Positions 61,918 through 64,000 of a DNA stretch of 64,000 bases are shown here, piece by piece. How positions within the stretch are numbered: position 1 is the first letter of the stretch; each line of letters starts with the position of its first letter. The notes below the pieces were generated by a model, which saw only the letters and a program-made list of their open reading frames with translations, was not told where the DNA came from and ran no database searches. This DNA comes from Streptomyces violaceorubidus (GTDB taxonomy: Bacteria > Actinomycetota > Actinomycetes > Streptomycetales > Streptomycetaceae). The position numbers and the translations under genes are program-made. The stretch covers positions 1 through 64,000 of the forward strand of contig NZ_JODM01000015.1 in NCBI RefSeq assembly GCF_000717995.1. Direction: 5' to 3'.

Positions 61918-63690
61918 CTACGCCGCCGGTTGCGTCGACGGCTCGGTCGACGTCTCCGGCGTCGGTTCGGCCGCCTTGGCCACCTTCAGGGTGATGTCGA
62001 GCTGGGCGCCGCCCGGCGTGGTGAGGCGGAGGACGTAGGAGCCCTCGGCGTCGTCGGCGTACAGCTTCGGCAGCTCCAGCAGACCGTCGGCGCCGGTCTT
62101 CAGGCCGGTCAGGGTACGGACGGCCTTGCCGTCGGCGTCCTTGAAGTAGGGGCCCTTGTCGTTCTCGGCCGGGTCGGCCTCGGACTTGATGAGCGTGGCG
62201 GTGACGGCGACCTTGTCCGCGACGGCGCCCTTGAGCGTGGCCTTCACCCCGACCGGGTCGGCGAACTCGCCGCCCGGCGTGCACGTCAGCTCGGTCGCGG
62301 TGGTGCGGGTGAGGGTGTCGGCGACGCGCTCGGTGACGGTGGCCCGGTAGTCGAGGCCCGGGACGGTACGGCCGACCACGGTGGCGCGGACGGTGAACTC
62401 GCCGGTCTGCTCGCCCGCCACCAGTGCGGGCGCGACGGCCACCCCGGAGGCGTTGGTGGTGACCGCGGCGACCTTCTCGCCGCCGGTGAAGGTGGCGTCC
62501 GTGTCGCCCAGGACGGTGAAGCGGATGCGCACCTTGCCGACGGCGGCCCCTGCCGTGGTCTCGGCACGGGTGCTGATCTGCTCGGCGAAGGTGTCGCCCG
62601 CGGTCGCCGTGAGCCCGGTGGTGCCGGCGTTCTCCAGGTGGTGCACCGTGTCGGTGGGCGTGGGGCTGGGCGTGGGGCTGCCGGTGGGCGGTGCCGGGTC
62701 CGTCGGGGGCTTGGTGCCCGGGCCGCCGGAGTTGCCGGGCTTGCCCGGGGCCGGCGGCTTGCTCGGGGACGGCTTCGGGCCGGGCGTCGACGTCGCCGGG
62801 GCCTGGGAGCCCGGGTACGCGCCCGTGCCGCCCGGCGAGGGACTGGCGCCGGCGCCCGGGTCGTCGCTGCGGCCGACCGGGAGGCTGCCGGTGCCGTCCG
62901 GGATCTCGTGGGTGCCCTTGCGGTAGTGCTCCAGCCACGACAGGACCGTGTTCAGGTAGTCCTGCGAGTTGTTGTAGCTGAGGATCGCGCGGTTGAGGTC
63001 GGCCTGGACGGACAGGTCCCAGTCGTTGCGGCACAGGTAGTGGCCGGCGGCGAGCGCGGCGTCGTAGACGTTGTTGGGGTCGGCCTTGCCGTCGCCGTTG
63101 CCGTCGCGGCCGGCCCACGCCCAGGTGGACGGGATGAACTGCATGGGTCCGACGGCGTTGTCGTACTTGCTGTTGCCGTCGTAGACGCCGTTGTCGGTGT
63201 CCTGGATGAGCGCGAAGCCGTTGCCGTCGAGCTGCGGGCCGATGATCCTGCCGATCGTCGTGCCGTTGGCGTCGACGCGGCCGCCGCGGGCCTGACCGGA
63301 CTCCACCTTGCCGATGGCGGCGAGCAGTTGCCACGGCAGGTTGCAGCCGGGCTTGGACAGGCGCAGCTCCGACTCGGCCTTCTTGTAGGCGTCGAGAACG
63401 GTCGCGGGAATGCCGGCCTCGGACGTGCCCGGGGACGTGGGGGTGCCCGCGGTCGGGGCGGGTTTGGGGCTGTTGAGCGGCGGCAGGTCGGTGTAGTAGG
63501 GCGAGTTGCCGGTGGCGCTCTCCGCGGCGGGCGTCTCCGACGCCGGCACGTTGTCGGCGGTGGTCTGTCTGCCGTTGCCGTCGGCCGTCACGCCGGGAGC
63601 CTGGGAGGCGGACAGGGCCGCGACCGCGAGCGCCGCGACGGTGGTGGTGACCGCCGCCTTGCGGAGCCTCCTGTCGAAATGCGCCACCAT
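61918..63690 (-). CDS. Secreted lytic murein transglycosylase with Ig-like C-terminal domains
   Basis: 590 residues. The signal peptide covers about residues 1-33 (RRLRKAAVTTTVAALAVAAL). The transglycosylase domain (about 95-270) has IGKVESGQARGG with the catalytic Glu, NAVGPMQFIPSTWAWAG, and a Ca2+-binding-like loop DGNGDGKADPNN, then YDAALAAGHYLC. A proline/glycine/threonine-rich linker follows (about 275-350). Then two beta-rich repeats resembling Ig-like or Big domains run to an acidic, Pro/Thr-rich end. It cuts peptidoglycan between MurNAc and GlcNAc, outside the membrane. GGGAGGGG lies 9 nt before ATG 63690. Confidence 0.9.
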   Translation of the reverse strand: MVAHFDRRLRKAAVTTTVAALAVAALSASQAPGVTADGNGRQTTADNVPASETPAAESATGNSPYYTDLPPLNSPKPAPTAGTPTSPGTSEAGIPATVLDAYKKAESELRLSKPGCNLPWQLLAAIGKVESGQARGGRVDANGTTIGRIIGPQLDGNGFALIQDTDNGVYDGNSKYDNAVGPMQFIPSTWAWAGRDGNGDGKADPNNVYDAALAAGHYLCRNDWDLSVQADLNRAILSYNNSQDYLNTVLSWLEHYRKGTHEIPDGTGSLPVGRSDDPGAGASPSPGGTGAYPGSQAPATSTPGPKPSPSKPPAPGKPGNSGGPGTKPPTDPAPPTGSPTPSPTPTDTVHHLENAGTTGLTATAGDTFAEQISTRAETTAGAAVGKVRIRFTVLGDTDATFTGGEKVAAVTTNASGVAVAPALVAGEQTGEFTVRATVVGRTVPGLDYRATVTERVADTLTRTTATELTCTPGGEFADPVGVKATLKGAVADKVAVTATLIKSEADPAENDKGPYFKDADGKAVRTLTGLKTGADGLLELPKLYADDAEGSYVLRLTTPGGAQLDITLKVAKAAEPTPETSTEPSTQPAA

Positions 63691-64000
63691 AGAGTGAACC
63701 CCTCCCGTGGACGCCCGCGCGTCCGTCTCCGTCCGTCTTCTGCTGTCGTACTCGCCCGCTGTGCCCGCCCTGTTGTGACGATCCACCGGCGCAGACGGTT
63801 GCACGGCGTTCCCCCCCGGGCACCGTGGCCACCTGTTCGACCAGTACGGTGCCGCAGGCGACCCTACGACAACTTGCTTTGCACGGGCACCCGTTCCTGC
63901 CCGATATTCACCACTTGGCCATATGAGGAGTTTTGCTGTCGCCCGCTCCCGGTCGCGACGGCCGCGCGGACGCCGTGCTGTGCGGGGGCGTCGTCAGTAC
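63691..64000. other. Upstream region of the transglycosylase gene, window end
   Basis: 310 bp. It is less GC-rich around 63855-63935. From about 63934 on the plus strand, codons after GAGGAG (63926-63931) have Streptomyces-like third positions (SPAPGRDGRADAVLCGGVVS), so a rightward gene may begin here and leave the window. No standard start codon is well placed, so I do not call it. Confidence 0.3.

Noticed and set aside
63924..64000. A gene starting at ATG 63924 on the plus strand
   Set aside because: That frame is arginine-rich and lacks codon bias. The better-looking frame lacks a standard start, and the window ends too soon to decide.

Overview
The window is actinobacterial chromosomal DNA, almost certainly Streptomyces. 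It is very GC-rich with strong third-position GC. It carries sporulation regulator WhiA, an RbpA-type RNA polymerase-binding protein, a mycothiol-type isomerase and several Streptomyces-restricted families (DUF397, DUF5753, DUF6343). All of it looks like core chromosome; there is no phage, IS element, CRISPR array, tRNA or rRNA.

Layout. 0-5 kb: lower glycolysis on the minus strand, gap-pgk-tpiA-secG, then an rbpA paralogue and the 5' part of pgi. 5-8 kb: a large secreted M14 carboxypeptidase. 8-13.3 kb: the overlapping operon uvrC-rapZ-yvcK-whiA. 13.6-17.4 kb: an Xre-like protein, a Rieske lipoprotein, and a LacI regulator-sugar kinase pair behind a 28-bp perfect operator. 17.4-20.6 kb: uvrA with a histone-like tail. 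20.7-28.1 kb: a DinB-like isomerase, an MBL hydrolase, aroQ, a frameshifted Ca2+/H+ antiporter, and a TerC/TerD group in which terC sits behind a manganese riboswitch. 28.2-33 kb: uvrB, an MHYT membrane sensor, a secreted phosphodiesterase and ogt. 33-41 kb: pseudouridine catabolism (psuG-psuK), CorA, a kinase-like protein without a P-loop, a stand-alone GltD, and methyltransferases. 41.7-44.4 kb: a WhiJ-like Xre/DUF397/ATPase cluster. 44.6-49.6 kb: a decayed stretch with a scrambled amidohydrolase, a damaged nucleotidyltransferase and a frameshifted RidA around an intact FUSC protein. 49.6-54.6 kb: GNAT, proline iminopeptidase, family-5 uracil-DNA glycosylase, S4 protein, DoxX and small genes. 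54.7-58 kb: coaE, a PAC2 protein and rpsA. 58.2-64 kb: a methyltransferase, HrpB helicase and a secreted lytic transglycosylase.

How it works together. Four DNA-repair transcription units (uvrA, uvrB, ogt, and uvrC more weakly) carry the same promoter architecture, TTGTCRGTG-N8-TANNNT. This is the LexA-independent damage promoter known from mycobacteria as RecA-NDp/PafBC. In uvrB, uvrC and ogt the -10 box lies 6-8 nt before the start codon, so these mRNAs are probably leaderless. The terC leader shows a complete switch: the 3' strand of aptamer stem P1 can instead pair perfectly, over 10 bp, with the terC ribosome-binding site. These two regulatory observations and the inverted segment inside the amidohydrolase pseudogene are the most interesting items. 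I did not find a convincing wholly new multi-gene system.
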